This document shows positions 1 to 10,102 of a stretch of DNA of 64,000 nt, one piece after another. The notes under the pieces are model-generated. The model had not been told where the DNA came from. It made no database searches and saw only the letters and a list, made by a program, of their open reading frames with translations. Every line of letters starts with the position of its first letter. Within the stretch, counting starts at the first letter, position 1. The position numbers and the translations under genes are program-made. The stretch is from Cladochytrium replicatum (lineage: Eukaryota; Chytridiomycota; Chytridiomycetes; Cladochytriales; Cladochytriaceae), in NCBI GenBank assembly GCA_025526935.1, contig JAHLKD010000079.1:219245-283244 (forward strand), written 5' to 3'.

Positions 1-294
1 GCGATCGCAGCTGGTTTGACAACAGACGTAAGATTCGGGAAAGCGGACGGAGAAAAGAACATCACAACTGCTCAGGTTCATGGAGGAGACAACAATGCAC
101 CGATTACGTTCAGTGAGGGTAAAAACACTGTTAAGGTGGATGTCGGTTTTATTGACATTGGGGGTGTCATCGTTGGTGGGCTCGAAGCACTGTTTGGAGG
201 TGCTGCGTCGGTAGAACTTGCAAACATCAAGTTGCAGGGGGTTGACTGGCTGAATCAAGCTCTCGATGGGAGGGATATATCGATTCCTATCTAG
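1..294 (+). CDS. 3' end of an unrecognised gene (partial)
   Basis: The frame is open from base 1 to a TAG at 292-294, so this is the C-terminal 97 residues of a protein that begins outside the window. The tail is rich in Gly, Val and Asp, with alternating hydrophobic residues (for example VDVGFIDIGGVIVGGL) that suggest beta strands. There is no membrane segment or known catalytic motif. The style resembles fungal LEA2/DUF3712-like proteins, but that is only an impression. No intron is needed in this piece. An AT-rich 3' region of about 250 bases follows. Confidence 0.55.
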   Translation, partial: AIAAGLTTDVRFGKADGEKNITTAQVHGGDNNAPITFSEGKNTVKVDVGFIDIGGVIVGGLEALFGGAASVELANIKLQGVDWLNQALDGRDISIPI

Positions 295-548
295 CTTTGC
301 AATGATTCGAGTTGTATTGCATTTCATTGCCTTCGCATTCTGTTCCCCTTTTTTTACCTGTTTTGCAATTCAGACTTGGAGGGACTAACTGGATTATGTC
401 CTTACTGCCGAATTTTTCATCATCAGGTCACTGTCTCTGACAGTTTTGTTTCCCTTTTTTTTTGGAACGCAACCTATTTATGCCATATTCACTTCGTTTT
501 TTAGGAAAGCAGATCCGAATAAACTGTCTTTAGCGCTTAGGGAAACAG

Positions 549-1046
549 TCACTGATTCTTGATTTTCTCCAATCCGCTGTTCGACCACCACTCCACGACC
601 TCTGCACGTCCATTCTTTGAAGCCATCTCCACGGCCATGTCATTCCACTCCATCCCCAACTCGCTATTCTTCCACCATTGCAGCACATCGACGTGCCCAA
701 AAGCACTCGCCCACTCAACCGCATGCCTTGTCCAATACAAACTCGACCCGCTGCTCACTCTCCACCATTCCAAAACATCGATGTGGCCATACTTGCTCGC
801 GAGGTCCATCGCTACGTCAGAGTACAGATTGTACCCGAGCAAGCGGTGGAGCTCGAGAACATCAACGAAGCCTCGCGAGCTTGCCTCATCAACAGATGGA
901 AGTCGAATGAGACTTTCAATCAGACGCTTTGCGCGTGGTCGTCTGAGGTAGGTCGACGCTTTGTAAGCTAGAGCAGGCTTTCCTGCCCAAGTGCCGAGCT
1001 GGACGAGGATTTCATCGACTATCTCATCCGGAAGTTGGAGCGGCAT
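549..1046 (-). CDS. Short ankyrin-like repeat protein with Trp-Trp repeats
   Basis: About 165 residues from the ATG at 1046. An in-frame ATG at 1169 would add 41 residues, but the relatives at 3.1-4.7 kb and 5.1-6.2 kb start right at the F-box-like segment LPxEIIDEIxxxLxTWAG, so 1046 is preferred. After this segment come about four repeats of roughly 29-31 residues, with the core GHIDVLEWW followed by a turn and then a MDLASKYG-type helix. The pattern is ankyrin-like (two short helices) but shorter than the usual 33 residues. No enzyme motif is seen. A scaffold or binding role, possibly an F-box-type adaptor, is inference. It is the shortest of three family members on this strand. Confidence 0.65.
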   Translation of the reverse strand: MPLQLPDEIVDEILVQLGTWAGKPALAYKASTYLRRPRAKRLIESLIRLPSVDEASSRGFVDVLELHRLLGYNLYSDVAMDLASKYGHIDVLEWWRVSSGSSLYWTRHAVEWASAFGHVDVLQWWKNSELGMEWNDMAVEMASKNGRAEVVEWWSNSGLEKIKNQ

Positions 1047-1690
1047 CCAAATCGTTAAAGCCACTGGAACGCAATAATAATAAGGGCGTGTGATAAGCCA
1101 GAACCGGCGCTGCTGGTCCCAACCCGACATCGAAATGGAAAGAGATCTCAAATTCTTTGGATTGGGCATGGAAGTGATGGATCATCCAATTTCGTAGCTG
1201 TGATTATTGCCCTGGCATTTGACACGTCCATCCAACCTGTCATTTGGAGTGATTGCGGCCGTGAATAGGAATAACTGAGTAAACCAAACGGATCGTCGAG
1301 GAGCTTCCTCAATCTCGATAGGATGCAAGTATGTTTTCACAGCACCACAATGCCTGCATTTAAAGACCATATACATGATCTCCCACCACATCAAGATTGT
1401 GCAGCAATGACAGTCTGTCATACAAGCAGCATGTGTTCTTCACAAAAGTAAATCAATGGAGGACCGTCCGGCTGAAGACATACACCTCGGCCTCCCTTAT
1501 CAGTTGTAAAACAGGATTACAAGCAACAAATGTGTTCAATATTCAGTTGCCGCCAACGGCAGGTTGATCATTCAGACTATAAACATCGGGTCAACTCCTG
1601 TGGGTATATGGGTATAGATCCAGTTTCGATCCAATTTTGGAATCCCACATTTTCTCAAGTTCCCCTCCCCCGTCACTTCCACGTGACAAT
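1047..1690. other. Intergenic region between divergent genes
   Basis: About 640 bases between the minus-strand ankyrin-like gene and the plus-strand TAF11 gene. It should hold both promoters. I saw no clear TATA box or repeat. A 79-codon antisense frame at 1182-1421 has CxxC pairs but no support. Confidence 0.4.
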
Positions 1691-2760
1691 ATGACCCGCG
1701 GTCGTCCCCCAAAACATCTTTCGCGGACGGGACCGCATGGAGATAGAGGCGGTGCGCGGCCCTCAGTGAGGGGTGGGGGTGGCCGCGGAGCTGGAATTGG
1801 GCGGCCTGTGCTACAGTCGTCGTCTCTAGGAATGCAGGCCTCTCCACAGCCACAACACATCGGGCTACCACCAACGCCCATCGCTCTACCACCCGCCCCG
1901 AATCCGAACGCTGTGCATCATCGACCCCCTCTACCGCAGAGCTTTGGAAATGACCTAGACGATTTTGGTGACGACGATGACGTGGATGAGTTGCTTGAGG
2001 CACCGCCGGAATCGAAGGAGAATGCTGATGGTCAAGATGAAGGTGGTGAGGTTGGAGGCGGTGGAGGTGGGGAGAAGCAAGCGGCACCGCAGATAATGAC
2101 GGGATTTCCGAGACTTCCCGGAACTACTGCACCTGGTCAATTGCAACCTGTTGGAATGGGAATGGGTGAGGGTCCTGGGAGGAGACCAGCGGACGATGAT
2201 GACGACGATGATGATCTGGACGAAGACATTGTGTTTCAAACGCAGAATAGCGAGACGGCTGAAGCATTGCGGTTAGAAGTATCGTATGTTGGATTGCTCA
2301 ATGATTGTCTTATTGGATTTTTGAACTGCAGGTTATTGCTGGACAAGTTTACACCAGAGCAGACGCGCCGATATGAAGTGTACAGACGGGCAAACCTTCC
2401 AAAAGCTGCGATCAAAAGGGTGAGATGGGGATCGCATTTTTGAGTAATGATCTGATCGAAGATTCCTTTGTCAGTATGTGCAGTCCATGCTGGGAACTGT
2501 TCCACCGGCTGTTGCAATTGTTGTCGCTGGTGCTGGCAAGCTGTTTGTGGGCGAGCTCACAGAGAAAGGTAATGAAATGGGTTGTTGCTCCGGACTTCTT
2601 TTTTCAAAGCTGATGGATTCTATTTGCAGCTTTGGAAGTCAAGGAAGAGTGGGGACACCAAGGTGCACTCCGACCCGAGCATATTCGAGAGGCATACCGG
2701 CGATTTAGGCAAGATTCGCATGCGCATGCACCAACCTACAAGCGGACATTTCTTTCATAA
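1691..2760 (+). CDS. TAF11: TFIID subunit TAF11 (histone-fold protein)
   Basis: Model: join(1691..2283, 2332..2419, 2475..2568, 2630..2760), 301 residues. Introns are 48, 55 and 61 bp with GTATGT, GTGAGA and GTAATG donors and CAG acceptors; all phases agree. TAF11 is a general transcription factor TFIID subunit that pairs with TAF13 through a histone fold and acts in the nucleus. The C-terminal ~105 residues carry the family signature: FTPEQTRRYEVYRRANLPKA, then AIKRYVQSMLG, AGAGKLFVGELTEKALEV and LRPEHIREAYRRF. The N-terminal 190 residues are low complexity, with Gly/Arg, Pro and acidic runs including an Asp tract, typical of fungal TAF11 N-termini. The start is the first in-frame ATG. The protein ends shortly after the last helix, as expected. 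Confidence 0.93.
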
Positions 2761-3124
2761 TCGATCCTCGTTTCAGTTTTGCGTTCATTTATTTAAACTT
2801 GATCAGTAGAGGTCAATCTTGAAAACCCAAACTTTTGATGCAGCCAGATATTATTAATACCTTGAAGCGCAAGGCTGGGCTGGTTTTCTGATGTTCAAAG
2901 AGGATGTGACCAACCAGCGTCAATACGGCTCGAATTTCCGGCGCAACAGTCATGCAGCAAAAGAAATACAACCGCTGAAGATCGCAGTGGACAGTGTCAA
3001 GACTGTGATTGACCCAATCAATGCAAAATATTAGAAAGGATGGTGATCAATAACCCATAGCAGATCAACACACAGCAGCTCGCCTAATATCAGTCAGCAG
3101 AGACTAATCTACAATTTTCAGAAA
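2761..3124. other. Intergenic, convergent gene ends
   Basis: The 3' regions of TAF11 (plus) and the broken ankyrin-like gene (minus) meet here. I see no ORF, repeat or RNA gene. Confidence 0.4.
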
Positions 3125-4741
3125 TCAAAACGTGCCGTCAAGCCCATGATAGTTGGGTTTCCTCTTTAGTCCCAGAAGGCGACGAATGGCGTTAACTCTC
3201 CTATTCTTCTTGCATGCCTCGTAAGTGCATTGGCTCGCTTCGAGTGGTATCAGCATGTGCTTGTGTTCGATCAGCCAATCCTCAATATTATTGAAGTGGA
3301 ATTGATGATCATTTTCGTAATCTGTCGGTGGAATCCATTCCACCTGTAGTCCGCTTGTCCTCCACCACTCGAGCATAGGGACCACTTGGATCCGCCATCG
3401 ATGGCGAATCGCATGCCGCAGAATAAAGCTTTCGTCGTACTTGAGCGGTAGTTTGCTGTTCTTCCACCAATCAAGAACGTTGACAGCAATCGCCTTCTTA
3501 AAGATGGATCGCTCTGGCAGAGTATTTCGGCTGCAGTCCGCTGTCTTTCCACCAATCGAGGACATCCAAGTCGCCGTTTCCACTCGCATAGTCCATTATC
3601 GACTCGCTCCAACTGAATTCCAAGCCGCTGTCCTTCCACCACTGGAAAACTGCAATGCGAGTCTGTCGGTTTGCGTTGTCCAGCTCGTCCCCCGACAGTT
3701 CCAGCTTCAATACGCTGTTCCGCCACCAATCCAACACATCAATGTACCCACGCCTTGATGCCTTCCCATCACCAACATGCCGTATTTGAGCGGCAGTCCA
3801 CTGCTCTGCCACCAATCGAGCACGTTCAGGTGCCGATGGCAGCTTGCTTCGTTCATTTCTTCTCCGGTCAAGTGGAACGGTATCGCACTGTTCTTCCACC
3901 ATTCCAGCACATCGACATGCCCGTTTCGCGAAGCATATTGCATCACGTACTTGCTATATCCCAAACGTAGCCCACTACACTTCCACCACTCGAGAACATC
4001 CACGTACCCACTGTCACTCGCCCAATCCATTTCAGCCCACGGCTTGCACGAAACCCCTTTGTTAACGTATTCACCTGTACCTGGACGCTTCAAAACATCC
4101 ACATCATTCTGTGCTGAGGAGTAAAGCGTCTCACGCCAACTTTCTGACCCATCCAGCATTCCGCTCGATTTCCACCAGTCGCGCATTTCAAAGTTCCTCG
4201 TTCCGCAAGCGGAGCTGAAAACATTTCGATCCGGATTCATTCCAAGACGGCGATGTGGCCGTTCTTGGTGGCGAGGTCCAGAGCATTGTTGTTCCTTACG
4301 AGTCTGGCGCCGGTGTTCTTCCACCACTCAAGGACTTCAACTTGTCCATGCTCGCTGGCGACTTCCATGACCAAGTGAAACAAGGATGGAAGCACGATGC
4401 CGCTGTTCCACCACCATTCGAGCACGTCGGCGTGCCCATGTTTGGATGCTTCCTTCAGTGGGGAAATTTGGCGTTCGTATTGATATTTGTTGTGAGTGAA
4501 AAAGTCGGACGGAATATGCACCGGTATCTTTGCGGTACTGCAACAGCCCCACAATGCCTTTCGCGCATGCGTTGGTAATATCTCTCAGGTTGATTAGAGG
4601 AATCAGTTCTCTTCGTAGGTGGTGTCTGCGGAAGCTGGTGGCCACTCTGTAGGCTAGTGTAGGCTCTCCTGCCCATGTTGCTAACGCAAGAACGATCTCG
4701 TCTATGATTTCGAAGGGGAGTCTGCACTGGGTCATCAGCAT
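3125..4741 (-). pseudogene. Frameshifted ankyrin-like Trp-Trp repeat gene
   Basis: Same family as 5073-6158. Reading starts at ATG 4741 (or 4735) with the F-box-like LPFEIIDEIVLALATWAGE. The repeat protein then passes through five reading frames. Breaks lie near 4480, 4240 (after GHIAVLE), 3770 and 3530, each inside a repeat, and the next frame resumes in register (for example VLDWWRNSVLKLEL, VLDWWKNSKLPLKY). About nine repeats can be traced. The stop is at 3125-3127. None of the breaks has GT-AG borders giving a plausible intron, so I call a pseudogene. A cluster of sequencing indels would look the same. The C-terminus after the repeats (about 90 residues, basic end) differs from the intact neighbour. 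Confidence 0.7.
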
Positions 4742-5072
4742 CAGCGTACACAAACGCCAAATAGTTTCTGCAAAACGTCCCCATCCAATTCTTCGTTTTC
4801 ATTAACATAAACAAATTAGTATTAATATGTTGTAAAACATTGGAATAGCCAATAGTTAAGAGTGCAAGTTTGCCCACAATGTCCGAGCACTGCGAGTGAA
4901 CAACTAAATTGGAAGCACGGCGGCTCTTTCTCTAGTTCCTCTCCACGATCAAAGCTTTGGGTTTCCTCGACAGCAGTAGGAGTGGTGTTCCGCACACCGA
5001 CTTTCGCTTCATCTGAGGTCCCGTTTTCTTCGGTCACGCCATCTGATCCGCAAATAGACTGCTAGCAGCCGC
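4742..5072. other. Intergenic between two ankyrin-like genes
   Basis: Spacer of about 330 bases upstream of the broken gene and downstream of the intact one. No ORF with support and no repeat seen. Confidence 0.35.
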
Positions 5073-6158
5073 TCAGCTGAGTTGCTGTTTCCTGTTTCTC
5101 CACCAGTGACGAACGTCATCGCGCACTTTCCCATCAGCGCTCGCTGCATCCATTTCAGTATCTGTTAGTTTGACATTCAGCCCGCTGGTTCGCCACCACT
5201 CCAGCACTTTGATATGTTCGCGCTTCATCGCCTCGTGGATGATGTCGTTGTTGTAGGCTGGATCGAGTCCGCTTGCTTTCCACCAATCAAGGACCTTCAC
5301 ATGCTCGTGAAGGCTCGCAAGTTCCATTTCGTGTCCGGAGAATTTAAGCGGGAGTCCACTGTTCTTCCACCACTCGAGCACGTCAACGTGGCCCGACTCG
5401 GAGGCATACTTGAGGGCGTTTTCGGTGTATCCCCAACCCAACCCGCTGGACTTCCACCAGTCGAGGACTTCTGTGTGCCCGTTTTGGCTGGCACGATCCA
5501 TTTCGGTACCTTCCAGCCGATACTTTAATCCGGATGTTTTCCACCACTCCAGCGCACGGACATGACCCCCCGCCGAAGCATGGGACATGACATGTTGGTG
5601 AAAGGTTGGATGAAGCATCCACGGGGACCTCTTCCACCATTCGAGGATCTCAACGGATCCGTTTTTGGTCGCGAGTTCCATTCCTCTGAGCGTAGGCTCC
5701 ATAGCCAAGCCGCTCGATTCCCACCACTCCAAGACGGGGAGATGGTTGTTTTCGGTGGCGGCTTCGAGCACGGAAGCGTACCAGGTGATTCCCAGGCTGC
5801 TGTTCTTCCACCACTCCAGAACATGGACGTGGCCATGCTTGCTGGCCAATAGCATAACGTTGACGTTGCTCGAGGCAAGTGCAAGACCGCTTTTGGAGCG
5901 CCACCAGTCCAGGACATCGATGTGGCCATACTGCGACGCATACTCCAGACAGCGCTGGACGAGGTTCGGATTCTGGGAGAGGCGAATCCAATCGGTGGAA
6001 TTGGAATCCTTGTAGTGCTGCAATTGATCGACCAAGAGAGCCCTTCTGACGTGTTCTCTTCTGAAGTGAGCAGCGAGGCAGCAGGCGAAGATCCGGTGGT
6101 CGGATGAGGAACCCACGGCCAGGATGATTTGGTCGATCAGCTCGAACGGGAGCCGCAT
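5073..6158 (-). CDS. Ankyrin-like Trp-Trp repeat protein, intact family member
   Basis: 361 residues from ATG 6158. A GTG 36 bases upstream would only extend the frame and was not used. The N-terminal ~50 residues are F-box-like (MRLPFELIDQIILAVGSSSD, then a CCLAAHFRREHVRRAL helix). From residue ~80 to the end there are nine or so repeats of 29 residues (one with two extra). Each reads roughly GHVxVLEWWKxSGL, a short linker, then MELASxNG. The Trp pair in the first helix is almost invariant, while the ankyrin TPLH motif is absent. No signal peptide or membrane segment. The likely role is protein binding, perhaps a substrate receptor, by analogy with F-box-ankyrin proteins; this is inference. 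It is the best reference for the two damaged or short neighbours on the same strand. Confidence 0.8.
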   Translation of the reverse strand: MRLPFELIDQIILAVGSSSDHRIFACCLAAHFRREHVRRALLVDQLQHYKDSNSTDWIRLSQNPNLVQRCLEYASQYGHIDVLDWWRSKSGLALASSNVNVMLLASKHGHVHVLEWWKNSSLGITWYASVLEAATENNHLPVLEWWESSGLAMEPTLRGMELATKNGSVEILEWWKRSPWMLHPTFHQHVMSHASAGGHVRALEWWKTSGLKYRLEGTEMDRASQNGHTEVLDWWKSSGLGWGYTENALKYASESGHVDVLEWWKNSGLPLKFSGHEMELASLHEHVKVLDWWKASGLDPAYNNDIIHEAMKREHIKVLEWWRTSGLNVKLTDTEMDAASADGKVRDDVRHWWRNRKQQLS

Positions 6159-6809
6159 GGTGGAAAGTTCAGTAACGCGCAAGCGCAACCGCACCTAAAA
6201 ACAAGGGTGTGCCCCACCCAGTGATTGTGCATGCGCACACGAACACGGGTACGACTCACCGCCACTACCGCTAGGGGACCCACCCATTGCATTACTAATG
6301 ATGATTTGGAGCAGTGACTTTAGCACAGCCAAGATCACCGGGATTGATCCGTGTACAATTATTATGAGGACACTAAATGTGGCGGTTTTGTTGGACACGG
6401 GAAGGATGGAAATTGTTGCGTGTAATGGCGTTTGAGGGAACAGAGGGTTTTGAGATTGTTCCCAGGACCGGAGACAGGTAGGTAAGATGGCTGATTGTGA
6501 TCTAAACTAGTCTGTATTATTAAAAAGAAAGAGGTAATCTATTTGTACAGTTTTGATGCACAGTTTAGGAGTGACGTTAATGAAAGAACATTCAAGAATG
6601 GGTAAGAATAACAATCACGCCATAGCTGAAGGTGGGTTAAAGGTAAGGAAATGAATAGAATTAAAGAGAAACTTCAATGTGTGGTAAGTCTGGATGGGTT
6701 GCCTCCTTGTGCACAGGTAAGCATTGTGGTTCTTTGTTTAAGTCCTTTCTTAGGTGATTTTATCGTTTTCGTACCAATTCTTACAAACAGATTATACAAA
6801 ATCACCTTA
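6159..6809. other. Intergenic, no gene seen
   Basis: Upstream region of the ankyrin-like gene followed by AT-rich DNA. A 67-codon antisense frame at 6195-6398 has no recognisable content. No RNA gene or repeat noticed. Confidence 0.35.
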
Positions 6810-7320
6810 CTACCGTGCCAACTCAGTGGTAGAAGGTTTCAGACGCTTCTCATTGACTGAGTTCTTAAGGATTTCACCCTTATGATTCTTAACCTTGTAT
6901 GTTCCATTGATATTCAGTTCTTCAATAGTGTACAGTTGTCTTGACCAGAAGTGTTCTGGGTTTACATCATGCTGTTCAAGAAGTTCATTTCGTAATAAAA
7001 GTACTTGATACAGGGCACGTTTTGTTCCATAATGCCATGTAATCTGACCATTCTATGTTATAAAGTGAGACTTTCGTCATCCGTTCTGGTAAATCTTTCT
7101 TCTAAGAGGATTTGTTTGCCAAACTCTTGTATACGGTCGTTGTTTGCGCGTCTTATGCTGTAAACATATTCATATGGAGTGATCTTTGCGGGTGGATGCA
7201 CCTTTGTTCTGTAGAGACAGAGGGCAATGTCAAAGTTTTTGTCCCAATTACGAGGATGATCAATAGACAATTTTGCTAGGAATGTACAAATGCTAGTTTG
7301 AAGTGTTCAATTTTCATTCT
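6810..7320 (-). mobile_element. Remnant of a Ty3/gypsy-type integrase C-terminus
   Basis: On the minus strand the frame reads HPRNWDKNFDIALCLYRTK then HPPAKITPYEYVY, the pattern of the end of the retroviral-type integrase core (W, YRTxxH, TPxE). After a frameshift near 7058 the next frame runs about 80 residues with an integrase-tail pattern (EELNINGTYKVKN and SVNEKRLKP, like the NGTYxLxDxxG...NGxRLKPY end of gypsy polyproteins). It stops at TAG 6810-6812. Nothing upstream of about 7320 reads as the rest of pol, and no LTR is visible. This is a short dead fragment. Confidence 0.7.
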
Positions 7321-7329
7321 TGTGTTTAC

Positions 7330-7955
7330 TGTCGTGAAATTACGATATTTCTACAATCTCTGACAATCTCTTTCTTTCTTCCAGACCCTTCAAAAGGCTT
7401 GGACTTTTTGCACTCGGCTGGTGATGGAGATCCTGAAGATAGGCAGGTGGATGATCCAGCAGACAGTCCTGCTGGCAACTAAATGTTAAATTCTGTGTAT
7501 CCTTGGAGGGCTTACCCATTGTTTTGTGCAATAGGCTTTTTCTCTTGGGCTTGAGAAGTTTTTATGCTATTGCTCGATTTATGTTTTGGGCAGTCACGCT
7601 GTTTATTTTCTTTATTGTTATTGTTGAATGTTCTTCTATGTGGGAATATTCTCTGTGGGAATATTTATTGCGGTGTGAGGGTGGCTGGTTCCTTGAGACA
7701 GTGAAACAAACCTGGAGCTGTTGTGCTAGCTAAAGTACAGCTAAAGACTCCCTACCGCTGCTAGGAGAAGCCCTTGGTTTTTAACACCAAATGTCCCCTG
7801 GCTACAAAATTTTACGAGGATTTTGTGAGGGCATTAGTTCACACTCAAGGCGAAGAATCCAAAAGTGCCAGTAGCAGCCAGAGCAGGCACACAAGCTCCA
7901 TCCACCACATGATCAACTCTGGGGACCGTGAGAGAGAGACCACAAATTCCATCCA
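7330..7955. other. Gene-poor stretch
   Basis: About 600 bases with only short unsupported frames. No tRNA, repeat or coding signal found. Confidence 0.3.
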
Positions 7956-7959
7956 CTAA

Positions 7960-8140
7960 GGTTCGGCGGGTCCAGGTCGGGTCCGGGTTTCAGTGGCGAC
8001 CCGCACCAAACCCTTTGGGTCGGGTCGTGTTTGTCTGGGGACCCGCCGGGTCACTGACGGGTACAAAGGGAATACCCGGACCCGAAGTGGTTGAAACCCG
8101 TACCCGACCCTGACCCGCCGGGTTTTTGCTGCCCAGGAGA
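7960..8140. repeat. GGGTC/GACCC-rich repeat block, copy 1
   Basis: A run of irregularly spaced GGGTC/GGGTCGGGTCC motifs followed by the complementary ACCCG/GACCCG motifs, so the block can fold back on itself. A second block of the same style lies at 10628-10800. Not a simple microsatellite: spacing between motifs varies and unique words separate them. Probably part of a dispersed non-coding repeat family. Confidence 0.6.
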
Positions 8141-8256
8141 GGATTGATTGAATTTTGAGTTAGACCACGGATATTTACATGAACACTTTGTGTCTGTGTG
8201 GACAGTGTGTATTTTAGAAACACTATCGTAAAAAGAAACAAAACTCCACTGAGCAA

Positions 8257-9936
8257 TCACAAGTTGATAGGTGGAACAGCCCAAATCAGCTTCTGTCTCT
8301 GGTTCATATCGTCAGAGTCCCATCCACCACTGGTTACGTCCTTCGCCAACCCAGTCCTGATGAACCGATCAATGTCGTCATTTGAAAGCATGAAATCCTT
8401 GGCTGAACCTGTCTTCCAAGGTTTCCAATCCACCTCAGGGAGCGTTATGGACGAAAGATGCCCGATGTATGCCTCCAGAACCTTAGCCACTCAGAAGGAT
8501 ATGCATCACTAATGCCCTGAACATGCGATAGATAGTGGCAGACGTACTTAGCGAATTATTGTGCCGTATCCAGTTTCCGAGCAAAATGTGCACCCTAAGA
8601 AGAGTAAGGCTGCTCCGAGAACTGCTACTTGAAGTTGATATTCGGCTTGAGCGGTCGTCTGATTCAACAAATATGGGCCGTAAAAACTCATTTCGGGAGA
8701 GGACTTCGTAGTTTACATTGACGTACTTGATTGATGGTGGAAGAGACGGCAATTTAAGGTCATAAATAACCTCATTGATCTTATGCATCTGGAAGCAGAT
8801 ACCCTGGATGACCTCTTTCACCAAAAGGATAGCCGTACGACGATGCTGCTGCAGGCTAAGCAATGCAAGGGAACTCGTTGGAGAACTGGTTCGATGTACC
8901 TTCGGAATTCTACCAATCCCCTTGATAGCCGACGATATGCTTATTAGGCCGCTGTTGATGTTGGCGCCGCAGGTGCTGCAGCTTCTGAATGACCAGCCTG
9001 CCGTTTCAGAGCAGCAAGCTCTCCCTCCAGGGCGGTCACACGTGATTTCCATTGTGAAATCTCCTGGGAAGTTGCCTGCTTCTCCCTTTCCATTGCAGCG
9101 GTGATCTCCCTGAATCTTGCTAGCTCTTCGTGCTCGCCGTGCTGAATCAATGCACCCGCCCTGCCCAATTCATCAATGAGAGCCTTCTCTCGCACTTCTG
9201 CTGCGATGCGGGTCCTTCTCTCGTTCATTGCAGTCTCTTCAAGATCTTTTGTCATGTTCAACAGTCGTTCTGACTGTTTGAGGACCTGTTTTGTCCTTTC
9301 ACGGTCCTCATCTGCTCGTTTGATGGTCGCTTGGAACTCGTCAACCTTTGCAGTGACAGGCATTCCTCTGTAAATGCCGTACTTGTGTCCCTGCCGCCTG
9401 TAAAAGTCCAGAAATGTTGTTTCCTTCTGAAAGGAAGAGCTTTTCAAGCACTCCATACGATAGGCGTTTGCTGCTGTTATGAACTCCGTTCGTCCACTGC
9501 ATTCATCGTGAATTTCGTTCAGGGCTTGACGAACTAGCTTGCTGTCAGAGTTAAGTCGGTCGATCAACCCTTGAAGAACAAATCTTGGGCCGCATTCATC
9601 ACGATTTGTTTGACAGTTGCTGATGAAGTCCTCCGAGTCGTAGCTGTGGCCGCTCGCTTTGAATTTTCGATACCAAAGTCGTATGTCTGAAGGAGGACAG
9701 AGTCCGTCGACGAGCAAATAGTCAGCATCCCCTTTAGTACCACGTCGCCCCGGTTACTTTGAAGGAGCTGTCGATTTGACATCTGTCGATTTGACATCAA
9801 GGCCAACTTCTGCTTCTTCCACTTCAGAACCCGATGCCAGAGATGTTTCAGGTGAAGTCACAGGTTCTGCACTTGATTCTCTTTCAGATGATGGTCTGGA
9901 TTGTTTTAACGCTCGCTTCTTTGTAGTTCGAGGCAT
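8257..9936 (-). pseudogene. Unrecognised coiled-coil gene, probably decayed
   Basis: ATG at 9936 opens a basic, Ser-rich 60-residue N-terminus (MPRTTKKRALKQ...). It reaches an in-frame TAA at about 9754, after which the same frame stays open to 8944 for about 270 residues. That part has a globular-looking segment (DIRLWYRKFKASG, HKYGIYRGMPVTAK) and a long Glu/Arg/Ala coiled coil (about 9330-8990) ending in an Ala/Pro tail. Two more open stretches follow in other frames (to 8483 and to 8257; LPEVDWKPWKTGSAKDF). An intron across the TAA was tested (GTAACC...TTCAG, 71 bp) but breaks the frame. It could be a host gene with unseen introns or a mobile-element protein. No family recognised. Confidence 0.4.
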
Positions 9937-10102
9937 GGTGTTTGTACTGTTTGTCGTGGGAAGATACTGGCCCGGTGTTCTTAGCCGGAATGTTACAGGA
10001 ATGTATGCTATAATACTTCCCTGACACTATAGTTTTCTACCCGATCTGAAAATAATAATAAGCTAGGGAAGAAACTGGCTAGTAACATTGATAGAGAGGA
10101 TT

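Noticed and set aside
1182-1421. 79-codon minus frame with CxxC pairs
   Set aside because: It starts directly upstream of the ankyrin-like gene, has no domain and has no supporting splice or homology signal.
5214-5528. Plus-strand frames over the ankyrin-like genes
   Set aside because: Mirror images of the repeats; their periodic words come from the complement of the Trp-Trp codons.
9684-9756. Intron removing the in-frame TAA of the coiled-coil gene
   Set aside because: The best GT-AG pair (71 bp, with CTGAC branch) shifts the frame away from the open downstream protein.
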